In this document: positions 16,777-24,947 of the stretch, one piece after another | Layout of the letters: every line of letters starts with the position of its first letter | Position numbering within the stretch: position 1 is the stretch's first letter | DNA from: DASZHA01 sp035938265 | GTDB lineage: Bacteria; Chloroflexota; Dormibacteria; DASZGP01 | Assembly (NCBI GenBank): GCA_035938265.1 | Contig: DASZHA010000040.1 | Coordinates: 1 to 61,204, forward strand | DNA length: 61,204 bases | Reading direction: 5' to 3' | Notes under the pieces: model-generated | What the model was told of the DNA's origin: nothing | Seen by the model: only the letters and a program-made list of their open reading frames with translations | Databases searched by the model: none | Made by a program: the position numbers and the translations under genes

Positions 16777-18126
16777 TCATGGCAGCGCCTCGACGAAGGC
16801 GTCCAGGGATGCGGGGCCGTTGGTCTCGGTGACGGCGACGAGGATGGTGTCGGCCAGCGCCGGGTCGCCGGGGCCGGCCTCCGGGGAGCCGCCCAGGTCG
16901 AGCCCGCCGATGATGTCGCGCTGGCGCAGGTGGGCCAGCACCTCGGCCGCGGGCTTGGGGCAGCGGAGGGCAAACTCCCAGAGGAAGGGCGCGTCGAAGG
17001 CCAGCTCATACCCCGGCCGCTGGGCCAGCCTCTCGGCCAGGTGGTGCGCCCGCTGGGCGCTGATCTCGGCAACTTTGCGCATCCCGGCGCCGCCCATGGT
17101 GGCCATGTAGGCAGTGGCGCCGAGCGCGATCAGGGCCTGGTTGGTGCAGATGTTGCTGCTGGCCGACTCGCGACGGATGTGCTGCTCGCGAGCCTGCAAT
17201 GTGAGGACGAAGCCACGGTTGCCGTCGGCGTCGGTGGTCTCGCCGACCAGCCGCCCGGGGACGCGGCGCAGCAGCTCCGGGGTGGCCGCCAGGTAGCCGC
17301 AGTAGGGCCCGCCGTACCACAGCGGGATGCCGAGCTGCTGGCACTCGCCGACGGCGATATCGGCGCCGTAGCCCCCAGGCGGCTCCAGCACCGCCAACGA
17401 CACGGGGTCGGCGGAGACGATGGCCAGGGCGCCGGCGGCGTGCGCCAGCTCGGTGAGGCCGGGCGCGTCCTCGAGCAGGCCGAAGTAGTTCGGCTGCTGC
17501 ATCACCAGGGCCGCGCTTCCCTCCAGCGCGGGGGCGAGCGCGTCGGCCGGCGCCAGGCCGCCGCCGTGGGGCACGTGCACCACCTCAAAGCCGCGGCCCT
17601 CGCCGTAGGTCCGCAGCACGGCCAGGTACTCGGGATGGATCGCGCCCGCCACGGCGATCTTCTGCCGGCCGCTGTGGACCACGGCCATCACCGCCGCCTC
17701 GGCCAGGGCGCTGGCGGCCTCGTACATCGAGGCGTTGGCGACCGCCATCCCGGTGAGCTCGGCGATCATCGACTGGAACTCGAAGATCGACTGCAGCCAG
17801 CCCTGGCTGGCCTCCGCCTGGTAGGGCGTGTAGGCGGTGAAGAACTCGGGCCGGCTGATCACCTGGGTCACCGCCGCGGGGATGAAGCGACGGTAGGCGC
17901 CGGCGCCGAGAAAGCTGTGGACCTGGCCCAGGTCACGGTTCTGGCGCGCCAGCCCGGCGAAGAATTCGACCAGCTCCGGCTCCGATAGGCCGTCGGGCAG
18001 GGCGAGCTCGTGCCTGAGCTCGGTCGGGACGGTGGCGAAGAGGTCCTCCTGGCTGGCGACACCGACCTCGGCGAGCATCGCCTCCCGGTCGGCGACCGAC
18101 AGCGGGAGGTAGCGGTGTTCGGTCAA
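16777..18126 (-). CDS. gcvPA: Glycine dehydrogenase (decarboxylating) subunit 1
   Basis: A 449-residue protein from TTG 18126, whose first residues read TEHRYLPLSVADREAML as in other GcvPA N-termini. Features include FLGAGAYRRFIPAAVTQV, EFFTAYTPYQAEASQGWLQS, ELTGMAVANASMYEAASALA and ESASSNICTNQALIAL. This is the alpha half of the heterotetrameric P-protein. The TTG overlaps the stop of a small upstream ORF (TTGA), consistent with translational coupling. The gene sits in the order gcvT-gcvH-small ORF-gcvPA-gcvPB. Longer frames upstream of the TTG show no family similarity. Confidence 0.94.
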   Translation of the reverse strand: MTEHRYLPLSVADREAMLAEVGVASQEDLFATVPTELRHELALPDGLSEPELVEFFAGLARQNRDLGQVHSFLGAGAYRRFIPAAVTQVISRPEFFTAYTPYQAEASQGWLQSIFEFQSMIAELTGMAVANASMYEAASALAEAAVMAVVHSGRQKIAVAGAIHPEYLAVLRTYGEGRGFEVVHVPHGGGLAPADALAPALEGSAALVMQQPNYFGLLEDAPGLTELAHAAGALAIVSADPVSLAVLEPPGGYGADIAVGECQQLGIPLWYGGPYCGYLAATPELLRRVPGRLVGETTDADGNRGFVLTLQAREQHIRRESASSNICTNQALIALGATAYMATMGGAGMRKVAEISAQRAHHLAERLAQRPGYELAFDAPFLWEFALRCPKPAAEVLAHLRQRDIIGGLDLGGSPEAGPGDPALADTILVAVTETNGPASLDAFVEALP

Positions 18127-18371
18127 ACCACGACCACGACGCCCATGCCACCCGGCCACGGCGACCGCAGCGCCGACCAGGGCCTGGTGCCCCAGCGCAA
18201 CAGCGGGCCCTGCACCGCCGGCCACTCACACGGCATCTCCGCGGGCGTCCAGCCAGCGCGGCGTTGCGGCGCCACCGGCCAGGTGGCGCGGGGCCATCGG
18301 ACCGGCTCCCAGGCGGCGCGGTTCCAGCGCAGGCAGTCGGGCGCGGTGGCCACGAATCCTGTGGGTGCCAT
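18123..18371 (-). CDS. Small tryptophan-rich ORF between gcvH and gcvPA
   Basis: An 82-codon ORF that fits exactly between its neighbours. Its ATG (18371) shares one base with the gcvH TAA stop, and its TGA stop overlaps the gcvPA TTG start. The product is Pro/Arg/Trp-rich with nine tryptophans, four spaced every five residues (W16, W21, W26, W31), and ends in a run of valines. No known domain is recognisable. The precise stop/start overlaps argue for translation as part of the operon. Against it, the composition is unusual and high-GC DNA keeps chance frames open. Function unknown; a leader or coupling peptide is as possible as a folded protein. Confidence 0.45.
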   Translation of the reverse strand: MAPTGFVATAPDCLRWNRAAWEPVRWPRATWPVAPQRRAGWTPAEMPCEWPAVQGPLLRWGTRPWSALRSPWPGGMGVVVVV

Positions 18372-18748
18372 TACAGTCCCTCCACGAATGACCTGTAGCC
18401 GGCCTCGTCGAGCAGCTCCGGCGAGGGTGGCTCGGTGGTCTCGATCATCAGCATCCAGCCCTCGCCGTAGGGGTCCTGGTTGACCGCCTCGGGCTTGGTC
18501 GTCAGCGCCTCGTTGACCTCGATCACCCTGCCGCTGATCGGCGAGTAGAGGTCCGATGCCGCCTTGACCGATTCGATCACGCCGAACTTGCCCCCGGCGG
18601 TGACCTCGGCGCCGACCTTGGGCAGCTCGACATAGATGACGTCACCAAGCTGGCTCTGGGCGTAGTCGCTGATGCCGGCGCGAGCGTTGGCCCCGTCGGC
18701 ACGGACCCACTCGTGGGTCTGGCTGAAGCGGTAGTCGGTGAGGTCCAA
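18371..18748 (-). CDS. gcvH: Glycine cleavage system H protein
   Basis: A 125-residue lipoyl carrier. It begins YRFSQTHEWVRADG, carries the lipoylation site GVIESVKAASDLYSP (K62) and continues SGRVIEVNEALTTKPEAVNQ and YGEGWMLMIE, all H-protein hallmarks at normal length. Lipoylated K62 shuttles the aminomethyl group from the P-protein to GcvT and is re-oxidised by lipoamide dehydrogenase, which is not in this window. It lies 3 bp after gcvT, and its stop overlaps the start of the small Trp-rich ORF. Confidence 0.97.
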   Translation of the reverse strand: MDLTDYRFSQTHEWVRADGANARAGISDYAQSQLGDVIYVELPKVGAEVTAGGKFGVIESVKAASDLYSPISGRVIEVNEALTTKPEAVNQDPYGEGWMLMIETTEPPSPELLDEAGYRSFVEGL

Positions 18749-18751
18749 GCT

Positions 18752-19846
18752 CTAGCTCCTCTCTCGTTTGTAGAACGGCAGGGGCACGCGGATGGCGGCC
18801 ACCGGCTCGCCGCGCACGTCGACCGTGAGCGCGCTGGACTCGGCGCTCCCCCTCTCGACGTACCCCATCGCCACCGCCTTGCCGAGGGTAAACGAAAAGG
18901 TTCCCGACGTGACCTCGCCGACATCGCGGCCGCCGTCCTTGATGGCGTAGCCGTGCCGGGCGATGGCGCGGCCTTCCAGCTCCAGCCCGATGAAGGCGCG
19001 CGCGGGGCCCTCCTCCTTGACCTTCAAAAGGGCATCGCGGCCAAGGAAAGCGCCCTTGTCCAGCTTGACCGCCCAGCCGAGGCCCGCCTCCAGCGGGTTG
19101 GTGGTGGTGTCGATGTCCTGGCCCGAGAGCCGCATCGCCGCCTCCAGCCGTAGGGTGTCGCGGGCACCAAGCCCGCAGGGCCTGGCGCCGGCGGCCACCA
19201 CCGCGTCCCAGGTGCCGATGGCGTCGCCGCTGTCAACGAACAGCTCGAAGCCGTCCTCTCCGGTGTAGCCGGTACGGCTGAAGCTGACCCGCGTGCCACC
19301 CAGGCTGCCCTCCTGGAAGTGGTAGTAGGCGATCGACGAGAGGTCGGTGTCGGTCAAGGGCTGCAGGATCTCGAGGGCGCGCGGTCCCTGGACGGCGATC
19401 AGCGCCAGGTCCTCGGTGATGTCCCGCATCTCGCAGGCGCCACCGATCTCGGCCCCCAGGTGGACAACGTCGACCGGCCGTGGGCCGGCGTTGACCACGA
19501 CCGTGAAGACATCCGGCACCGGCCGATAGACGAGGGCGTCATCGATGATGCCACCGTCACGGTTGCAGATCAGCGTGTAGCGTGCCTGCCCAAAGGACAT
19601 GTCGCCAAGGCGATTGGTGACCACCCGCTCAAGGGCGTCGAGCGCCCCCGGGCCGGTTAAGTGGACCTCGCCCATGTGGGAGACGTCGAAGACGCCGACG
19701 TCCTGGCGCACCGCCTGGTGCTCGTCGCGCATCGATGTGTACTGCAGCGGCATCATCCAACCGCCGAACTCCACCATCTGCGCGCCAGCATCGACATGTC
19801 GCTGGTAGAGCGGTGTGCGCAGCACCGTCTGCGAGGTCGTTGTCAC
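18752..19846 (-). CDS. gcvT: Aminomethyltransferase (glycine cleavage T protein)
   Basis: A 364-residue protein from GTG 19846. LRTPLYQRHVDAGAQMVEFG and WMMPLQYTSMRDEHQAVRQD form the folate-binding N-terminal part, with the conserved aspartate in GVFDVSHMGEV. SFSRTGYTGEDGFELFVDS and GARDTLRLEAAM are further signatures, and the C-terminal barrel ends DVRGEPVAAIRVPLPFYKR. It transfers the methylene group to tetrahydrofolate and releases ammonia. It starts 10 bp downstream of the sigma-like gene, so the operon probably begins with that regulator-like gene. No glycine riboswitch fits between them. Confidence 0.97.
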   Translation of the reverse strand: MTTTSQTVLRTPLYQRHVDAGAQMVEFGGWMMPLQYTSMRDEHQAVRQDVGVFDVSHMGEVHLTGPGALDALERVVTNRLGDMSFGQARYTLICNRDGGIIDDALVYRPVPDVFTVVVNAGPRPVDVVHLGAEIGGACEMRDITEDLALIAVQGPRALEILQPLTDTDLSSIAYYHFQEGSLGGTRVSFSRTGYTGEDGFELFVDSGDAIGTWDAVVAAGARPCGLGARDTLRLEAAMRLSGQDIDTTTNPLEAGLGWAVKLDKGAFLGRDALLKVKEEGPARAFIGLELEGRAIARHGYAIKDGGRDVGEVTSGTFSFTLGKAVAMGYVERGSAESSALTVDVRGEPVAAIRVPLPFYKRERS

Positions 19847-19856
19847 GTGACGCTAC

Positions 19857-20507
19857 TCATTCGTCGGGGCCGGCTCCCTGGGGCCGGCGCCGGGGATCGG
19901 GTTCGGGCTCGGCCGAATCGTCGAGGAAGTCGACGCCGAGCTCGTCCGAGCTGTGCTCGTCGAGAAAGGTGATGGTGGCGGCGTCGTTCTCGCTGCGAGC
20001 GAATTCCAGGTTGGCGGCGACCTTCTCAAGGCGCTCCGTGTCCCAGCGGAGAGCATCGGCGAGCTCCTTGGGGCTGGCGGCGCGGCCCAGCTGCTGGCGC
20101 AGGGCCACCTCGGCGAGGTCGAGGGCGCGCACGTCTTCGAGGTCGGCCGCAGCCTCCTTACGAGAGCTGGCCTCGGTCTCAATCAGGGAGTCCATTTGCA
20201 GGCCGATGTGGAGGCGGGCGAAGTCCCGGAAATCGCCGCTGCCGTCGTAGGCGGCGATGGCGTCGACCAGGCCCAGGTTGCCCTCCTGGTAGAGGTCGGC
20301 GAAGCCAAGACCGCGGTCCCGGTGGGCGTCGGCCTGGTCGGCGACGAGGTCGAGGTTGTGTTTTACCAGGGTGTCGACGGCGTCGCCGTCGCGGCGGGCG
20401 AGGAGGGCGTCTTCCTCCCCCGCGCTCAGGCGCCCGTACTCCTCCGCCTGCCGGCGGAGATCAGCCTCGATGCGGTCGTTACCGATCGACTCGGCCATGA
20501 CTTGCAA
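19857..20507 (-). CDS. Truncated sigma-70-like protein (regions 2 and 3, no region 4)
   Basis: A 216-residue protein. LVKHNLDLVADQADAHRD and GFADLYQEGNLGLVDAI match sigma-70 region 2.1-2.2, the core-binding surface, and QLGRAASPKELADALRW resembles region 3. In the DNA-melting part, the aromatic WWIR segment of true sigma factors is replaced by DFARLHIGLQMDSLI. Region 4 (-35 recognition) is absent; instead there is an acidic tail ending DDSAEPEPDPRRRP. It may therefore bind core RNA polymerase without acting as a normal promoter-recognition factor. It is the first gene before gcvT (10 bp gap). ATG 20507 and ATG 20498 are both possible. Function inferred only. Confidence 0.7.
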   Translation of the reverse strand: MQVMAESIGNDRIEADLRRQAEEYGRLSAGEEDALLARRDGDAVDTLVKHNLDLVADQADAHRDRGLGFADLYQEGNLGLVDAIAAYDGSGDFRDFARLHIGLQMDSLIETEASSRKEAAADLEDVRALDLAEVALRQQLGRAASPKELADALRWDTERLEKVAANLEFARSENDAATITFLDEHSSDELGVDFLDDSAEPEPDPRRRPQGAGPDE

Positions 20508-20591
20508 GAACGGACACGCCTCAAATCATAGTTACAGCAGGTTCGCTGGCTCTCGTCGCTGGGCGGCCCCGGGGACCCACCCAATGGTTGG

Positions 20592-21332
20592 TTAGAACCC
20601 GGTTCGGAGGAAGACCAGCGGCACCGTCCGTATCAGGATCTGCAGGTCGCAGGCCAGGGACCAATCATCAGCGTAACGGCGCTCGACGCGCACCTGCTCT
20701 TCAAACGTGATGCCATGGTGACCGTTCGTCTGCCATGGACCGGTCATCCCCTGGGGAACGGTGAACCGGAAGGCCAGGATCTCGGGATGGCGAGCGGCCT
20801 CCTCGGGCAGGCAGGGCCTCGGACCGACAAGGCTCATGTGACCAAGCAGGACATTGATGAGCTGGGGCAGCTCGTCCAGGTAGTGCATGCGAAGGAACCT
20901 GCCGGCCGCGGTGACACGCGGGTCATTCCGAGACTTGAACAGGGGACCGCTGGCCTGGTTCAGCTGCGCGACCTGGTCGAGCATGGCCTCGGCGCCGTCG
21001 ACCATGGTCCGGAACTTGTACATCATGAAGACGGCGCCGCCTTGCATCAGCCGGCGTTGGCGGTAGAAAACCGGTCCAGGACTGGTCAGCTTGATGGCGA
21101 TTGCGATCGCCAGGAAAAGGGGGCTGAACAGCAACAGCGCGATCCCCGCAACGACGACGTCCATCAACCGCTTGATGGCGGGCTGCAGGCCAGGCAGCAC
21201 TCGGAAAGATCGCTGGCCCGAGAAGACGGCCCCCGAGTTCAGCTCCGCCGTGTCCGTGCCCACGTCAGAGGGAATTGGGTTGGCCGGCCGACCAACATCA
21301 ACGCCGGAACTCTGCCCCATCGCGCCTGACAA
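20592..21332 (-). CDS. Polyprenyl-phosphate sugar-1-phosphate transferase (monotopic, WbaP/PglC-like)
   Basis: A 246-residue bacterial sugar transferase. A disordered N-terminus precedes IKRLMDVVVAGIALLLFSPL, the re-entrant membrane helix with the SP break, then SPGPVFYRQRRLMQGGAVFM, YKFRTMVDGAEAML, DPRVTAAGRFLRMHYLDELP and GHMSLVGPRPCLPEE. These are the motifs of the family that loads the first sugar-phosphate onto polyprenyl phosphate. The catalytic DE pair is in LDELPQ. It could prime the glycan built by the 1-10 kb genes although it lies 9 kb from that locus. Sugar specificity is not readable. Confidence 0.92.
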   Translation of the reverse strand: MSGAMGQSSGVDVGRPANPIPSDVGTDTAELNSGAVFSGQRSFRVLPGLQPAIKRLMDVVVAGIALLLFSPLFLAIAIAIKLTSPGPVFYRQRRLMQGGAVFMMYKFRTMVDGAEAMLDQVAQLNQASGPLFKSRNDPRVTAAGRFLRMHYLDELPQLINVLLGHMSLVGPRPCLPEEAARHPEILAFRFTVPQGMTGPWQTNGHHGITFEEQVRVERRYADDWSLACDLQILIRTVPLVFLRTGF

Positions 21333-21539
21333 GTTCTCCCGCTCCTAACCCGGTCCCACCGAGTCTACTTTGGTCTAATCCCTAACTGACGCGTCGAACT
21401 GCACACTGTAGCAGGATCCCCGGTGTGACGTATGCAAACGCCGACGCAAAATCTGAAATGTCCCGTCTCATGTCCATTTCGACGCGCGGACCGCGAAATC
21501 CTTGCACCGCGACCCGGATGGCGGCCGTAAGATCGGTTC
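21333..21539. promoter_or_regulatory. Divergent intergenic region between sugar transferase and nfeD
   Basis: A 207 bp spacer between divergent genes, AT-richer than the coding DNA around it (for example TACTTTGGTCTAATCCCTAA near 21366 and GTATGCAAACGCCGACGCAA near 21430). It should contain both promoters. No repeat, hairpin or known operator was recognised. Confidence 0.35.
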
Positions 21540-22898
21540 ATGGTCGCCGCGGGACCACCAGGGGTAGCCGGTCGGTGGCGCCGGGCGCTGGTCGCGGTGA
21601 CGCTGGCGGCGGCCGTTGCCGGGGCGATCACGGCCTTGCCCCAACCCGCGCGGGCCGCCGGCGCGAGGGTCCACCAGCTCCGCATCGAAGGCGTCATCAA
21701 CGCCTTCAGCGCCGATTACATCGCCGGTGGCATCGGTAGAGCGGAGACAGAAAACGCCGACGCCGTGCTGATCACCATGGACACCCCCGGCGGCCTCGAC
21801 TCGGCGATGCGCCAGATCATCCAGGCGATCCTCAACACGCGCCTCCCGGTGATCCTCTACGTGTCGCCGCAGGGAGCCAGGGCCGCCAGTGCCGGCCTCT
21901 TCATAACCCAGGCCGCCGACGTGGTGGCGATGGCGCCCGGGACCAACATCGGCTCCGCCCACCCGGTGCTCATCGGCGCCGACGGCTCGCCCACCTCGGC
22001 ACCGACCGTCGAGGAGCAGAAGGTCCTCAACGACTCGGTCGCGTACATCCAGGGCCTGGCCAACCTCCACCACCGCAACGCCGACTGGGCCGCCGACGCC
22101 GTCCGCAACAGCGCCAACGTGCCCGCCGACCAGGCCGTCAGCCTCCACGTCGCCGACATGGTCAGCCCCGACACCCTCACCCTGCTGCGGCAGCTCGACG
22201 GCCGCCAGGTCCAGAAGGGCAGCCAGGCGCTGACCCTCAAGACCGCCGACGCCACGATCACCGACGACAAGCTGGGCCTGGTCACCGGCCTGCTCCACTT
22301 CATTGCCGACCCCCAGATTGCCCTGCTGCTGCTGCTGGCCGCGGTGCTGGCGATCGGCTTCGAGGTGATCCATCCCGGCGCCGTCATCCCCGGCGTTGTG
22401 GGCACGCTGGCGGGGGTCCTCGCCCTGGTGGCGCTGCAGACGCTGCCGGTGAGCTGGGCCGGCATCGCCCTGATGGCCTTCGCCGCCCTCCTCTTCGCCA
22501 TCGACGTGCGGGCCCCGACCCACGGGGTCCTCACCGGCGCGGGCGTGATCTCCCTGGCAGTGGGTTCGCTCCTGGTCCTGGGGGCTGCCGGGCCGTTCCT
22601 TACGCCCAACCCGGCTCTGGCAATCGTCCCCGCACTGGCGGTGGGCGCCGTGCTCGCGTTCTTCGTCTCCCGCGCCATCGCGGCGCGACGCCGCCCGGTG
22701 ATGACCGGGACCGAGAGGCTGGTCGGCAGCGAGGGCGAGGTCCGGGAGGACCTGGGACCCGAGGGCGGCTGGGTGATGGTCGATGGCGCCCTCTGGCAAG
22801 CACAGTCGCCGGAGCCGATCCTCAAGGGCACGCGGGTGCGCGTGCGCGCCATCCACGGACTCCGCCTGGAGGTCGAGACCGCCGCCAACCCTGTATAG
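21540..22898 (+). CDS. nfeD: NfeD family membrane-bound ClpP-class serine protease
   Basis: A 452-residue protein. A cleavable signal sequence ends near PARAAGA (about 40), followed by a ClpP-like protease domain with LITMDTPGGLDSAMRQI, the nucleophile serine in GARAASAGLFI (S117) and the catalytic lysine in TVEEQKVLNDSVAYI (K161). Four or more transmembrane helices follow (about 255-370) and a C-terminal NfeD OB-fold domain with GSEGEVREDLGPEG. This is the long NfeD form. It is followed by the SPFH gene, the classic NfeD-stomatin pairing, in which the protease acts on stomatin or membrane proteins during envelope stress. Confidence 0.94.
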   Translation: MVAAGPPGVAGRWRRALVAVTLAAAVAGAITALPQPARAAGARVHQLRIEGVINAFSADYIAGGIGRAETENADAVLITMDTPGGLDSAMRQIIQAILNTRLPVILYVSPQGARAASAGLFITQAADVVAMAPGTNIGSAHPVLIGADGSPTSAPTVEEQKVLNDSVAYIQGLANLHHRNADWAADAVRNSANVPADQAVSLHVADMVSPDTLTLLRQLDGRQVQKGSQALTLKTADATITDDKLGLVTGLLHFIADPQIALLLLLAAVLAIGFEVIHPGAVIPGVVGTLAGVLALVALQTLPVSWAGIALMAFAALLFAIDVRAPTHGVLTGAGVISLAVGSLLVLGAAGPFLTPNPALAIVPALAVGAVLAFFVSRAIAARRRPVMTGTERLVGSEGEVREDLGPEGGWVMVDGALWQAQSPEPILKGTRVRVRAIHGLRLEVETAANPV

Positions 22899-23082
22899 GG
22901 AGCCGTTGTTACATCGAAGCGCCTGAAACAGCCTGTTACTTGTTACATTGCCTTCCTCTCGGCCGCTGGCTTCCAGCGGTGAAACACGGATCGTGGTCCG
23001 GACCCGGGGCCCGCCCGACGCTCATAAGCCCGGGCACTGGAGCCCGAATGCGCGAGAATGGAGCCCTATGGAGGTAGGTGCC
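22899..23082. promoter_or_regulatory. Intergenic region upstream of the SPFH gene with TGTTACAT repeats
   Basis: The 184 bp gap carries TGTTACAT at 22908-22915 and 22941-22948, TGTTACTT at 22934-22941, and GTGAAACA at 22979-22986. The repeated AT-rich octamer in a GC-rich genome suggests a protein-binding site or promoter cluster for the SPFH gene. A strong Shine-Dalgarno GGAGGT lies at 23070-23075, seven bases before ATG 23083. Confidence 0.4.
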
Positions 23083-23916
23083 ATGTGGCTAGTCGTGTTG
23101 GTGCTCGTCGTCCTGGCGGTGGTGCTGCTGATCATGAGCGTCCGGATCGTCAATGAATACGAGCGCGGGGTCGTATTCCGGCTCGGTCGGCTGCTCGAGC
23201 CCAAAGGCCCGGGCCTGTTCTTCATCATCCCCCTCGGCGTCGACCGCCTGACCAAGATCGACCTCCGGACCCTGACCCTGGAGGTGCCGCCCAAGGAGGT
23301 GATCACCCGCGACAACGTCACCATTAAGGTGATCGCGGTCATCTACTTCCGTGTCATCGACCCCCGGCTGGCCGTGACCCAGGTCCTCAACTACGTCAAC
23401 GCGACCTCCCAGATTGCTCAGACGACGCTGCGGTCGGTGCTCGGCGAGTCGACCCTCGATGAGCTCCTGGCTCAGCGGGAGAACGTCAACGAGAAGCTGC
23501 AGCGGATCATCGATGGGCACACCGAGCCGTGGGGGGTAAAGGTCAGCACCGTCGAGGTCAAGGACGTCGAGCTGCCCCAGACGATGCAGCGAGCAATGGC
23601 CAAGGAGGCGGAGTCGGAGCGGGAGAAGAGGGCCAAGGTGATCCACGCCCAGGGCGAGTTCGAGGCCTCGCGCCAGCTGGCGGCCGCGGCCGAGGTCATC
23701 GGTCGCGAGCCCGCGGCGCTGCAGTTGCGGTACCTGCAGACCCTCACCGAGATCGGGGTGGAGAAGAACACCACCGTAGTGTTCCCGCTGCCGATCGACA
23801 TCATCGAGGACCTGTTGGGGCTTCGCGCCGCCAAGCAGGAGGACCAGGAGCCGGCGCCCAAGCGAGAGGACCTGCGGCCGGCGCCGAAGCTCGTCCAGCC
23901 TACTGACGAGAGCTGA
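23083..23916 (+). CDS. SPFH/stomatin (slipin) family membrane protein
   Basis: A 277-residue protein. One N-terminal transmembrane helix (about 2-22) is followed by an SPFH/band 7 domain: IVNEYERGVVFRLGRLLEPK, GLFFIIPLGVDRLTKIDLRT, VPPKEVITRDNVTIKVIAV, then a coiled region rich in E/K/R (MAKEAESEREKRAKVIHAQG) and GIDIIEDLL-type end. It is a slipin-type partner of NfeD and likely forms rings that organise membrane microdomains. ATG 23083 is chosen because GGAGGT (23070-23075) sits seven bases upstream; ATG 23068 overlaps that site. The C-terminal tail is charged and proline-rich. Confidence 0.95.
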   Translation: MWLVVLVLVVLAVVLLIMSVRIVNEYERGVVFRLGRLLEPKGPGLFFIIPLGVDRLTKIDLRTLTLEVPPKEVITRDNVTIKVIAVIYFRVIDPRLAVTQVLNYVNATSQIAQTTLRSVLGESTLDELLAQRENVNEKLQRIIDGHTEPWGVKVSTVEVKDVELPQTMQRAMAKEAESEREKRAKVIHAQGEFEASRQLAAAAEVIGREPAALQLRYLQTLTEIGVEKNTTVVFPLPIDIIEDLLGLRAAKQEDQEPAPKREDLRPAPKLVQPTDES

Positions 23917-23981
23917 CGCTGGTCCCACCCCTCGCGCTGACCCAGGACGAGATCAGCACGCTGATACAGGCCGCAATCGGG

Positions 23982-24947
23982 GTGGCCTACCTCGGCGGCC
24001 TGCTGCTGGCCGCCAACCTCGGCGAACGCCACGTCGCATGGAAGTGGGCGGCCTACGCCATGCTGTCTGTCCCCGCCGTGGCGGTGGCCATGGCCAGCGT
24101 CCTTGGGATGTTGCTGCTGGCCGTCGGTGGTCGAGTTGGACAGGTGGCGGGGGGCGTCTCCGTCGAGCGCCAGGTTGCCGGCACCCTGATCCTGTTCGTC
24201 GCTGGGATCCTGGCGGTGGGATGCCTGCTGCCCCCGCTTCGCAGCTTGGCCGCGCGTCTCGTCCGGGGCTTCCGAGCGGATTCGGCGCTGCACGCGATCT
24301 CGCTCGGGCTGTACTTCGGCACCCTGCTGGCGTTCATCTCACTGCAGATCTCCACCGACCAGCTCAAGGCCATCACCCAGAGCGGAGAGTCGCCGCCGCT
24401 GTGGTTCATCATCGTCACCAACCAGGTCCCCTTCCTGGTCATCGCCATCGTCGGCGTCGGCTTCCCGGTGCGGCGCACCCTGGGCCAGGCCGCCCAGCGC
24501 CTGGGCCTCTACTGGCCGGGCTGGCGCTGGTTCCTGGGCTCTATCGGCTTCGCGGTCGTGCTGGTGATCTTCGGGGTCGCCTTCGACCAGCTGATGGTCA
24601 AGCTCACGCCGCAGCAGAGCCAGGACATCCAGCAGGCGTCGGAGCAGCTGCTCAGGGGCGTCAACAGCTACCCGAGCGCGATTGCCCTGGCGCTGGCCGC
24701 GGGGATCGGTGAGGAGGTTCTTTTTCGGGGTGCCCTGATGCCTCGCCTCGGTAACCTTCCGGCAGCGCTGCTGTTCGCCGTGCTTCACGCCCAGTACGCC
24801 ATCAGCCTGGCCACGTTGGAGATCCTCATACTCGGCCTGGTCCTGGGCTGGTTGCGGCGCCGCGCCGGCACCACAGGCGCGATCATCGCCCACGCCGGCT
24901 ATGACATGATCTTGCTGGTGATCGCAGTCTATGCGGGAAGCCATTGA
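23982..24947 (+). CDS. CPBP family intramembrane glutamic protease
   Basis: A 321-residue polytopic protein with about eight hydrophobic segments. The Abi/CPBP motifs are present: AGIGEEVLFRGALMPRLG (E244, E245, R249), FAVLHAQY (H269) and IIAHAGYDM (H304), the glutamate/histidine set of Rce1-type proteases. GTG 23982 is the first canonical start but cuts into the first hydrophobic segment. The frame is open back to CTG 23919, two bases after the SPFH stop, which would restore a full helix (QAAIGVAYLGGLLLAANL). The true start may therefore be CTG. The stop shares a base with parA ATG. Substrate unknown. Confidence 0.9.
   Translation: MAYLGGLLLAANLGERHVAWKWAAYAMLSVPAVAVAMASVLGMLLLAVGGRVGQVAGGVSVERQVAGTLILFVAGILAVGCLLPPLRSLAARLVRGFRADSALHAISLGLYFGTLLAFISLQISTDQLKAITQSGESPPLWFIIVTNQVPFLVIAIVGVGFPVRRTLGQAAQRLGLYWPGWRWFLGSIGFAVVLVIFGVAFDQLMVKLTPQQSQDIQQASEQLLRGVNSYPSAIALALAAGIGEEVLFRGALMPRLGNLPAALLFAVLHAQYAISLATLEILILGLVLGWLRRRAGTTGAIIAHAGYDMILLVIAVYAGSH

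Noticed and set aside
19847..20591. Glycine riboswitch upstream of the gcv genes
   Set aside because: Only 10 bp separate gcvT from the sigma-like gene, and the 84 bp before that gene show no tandem aptamer-like structure.
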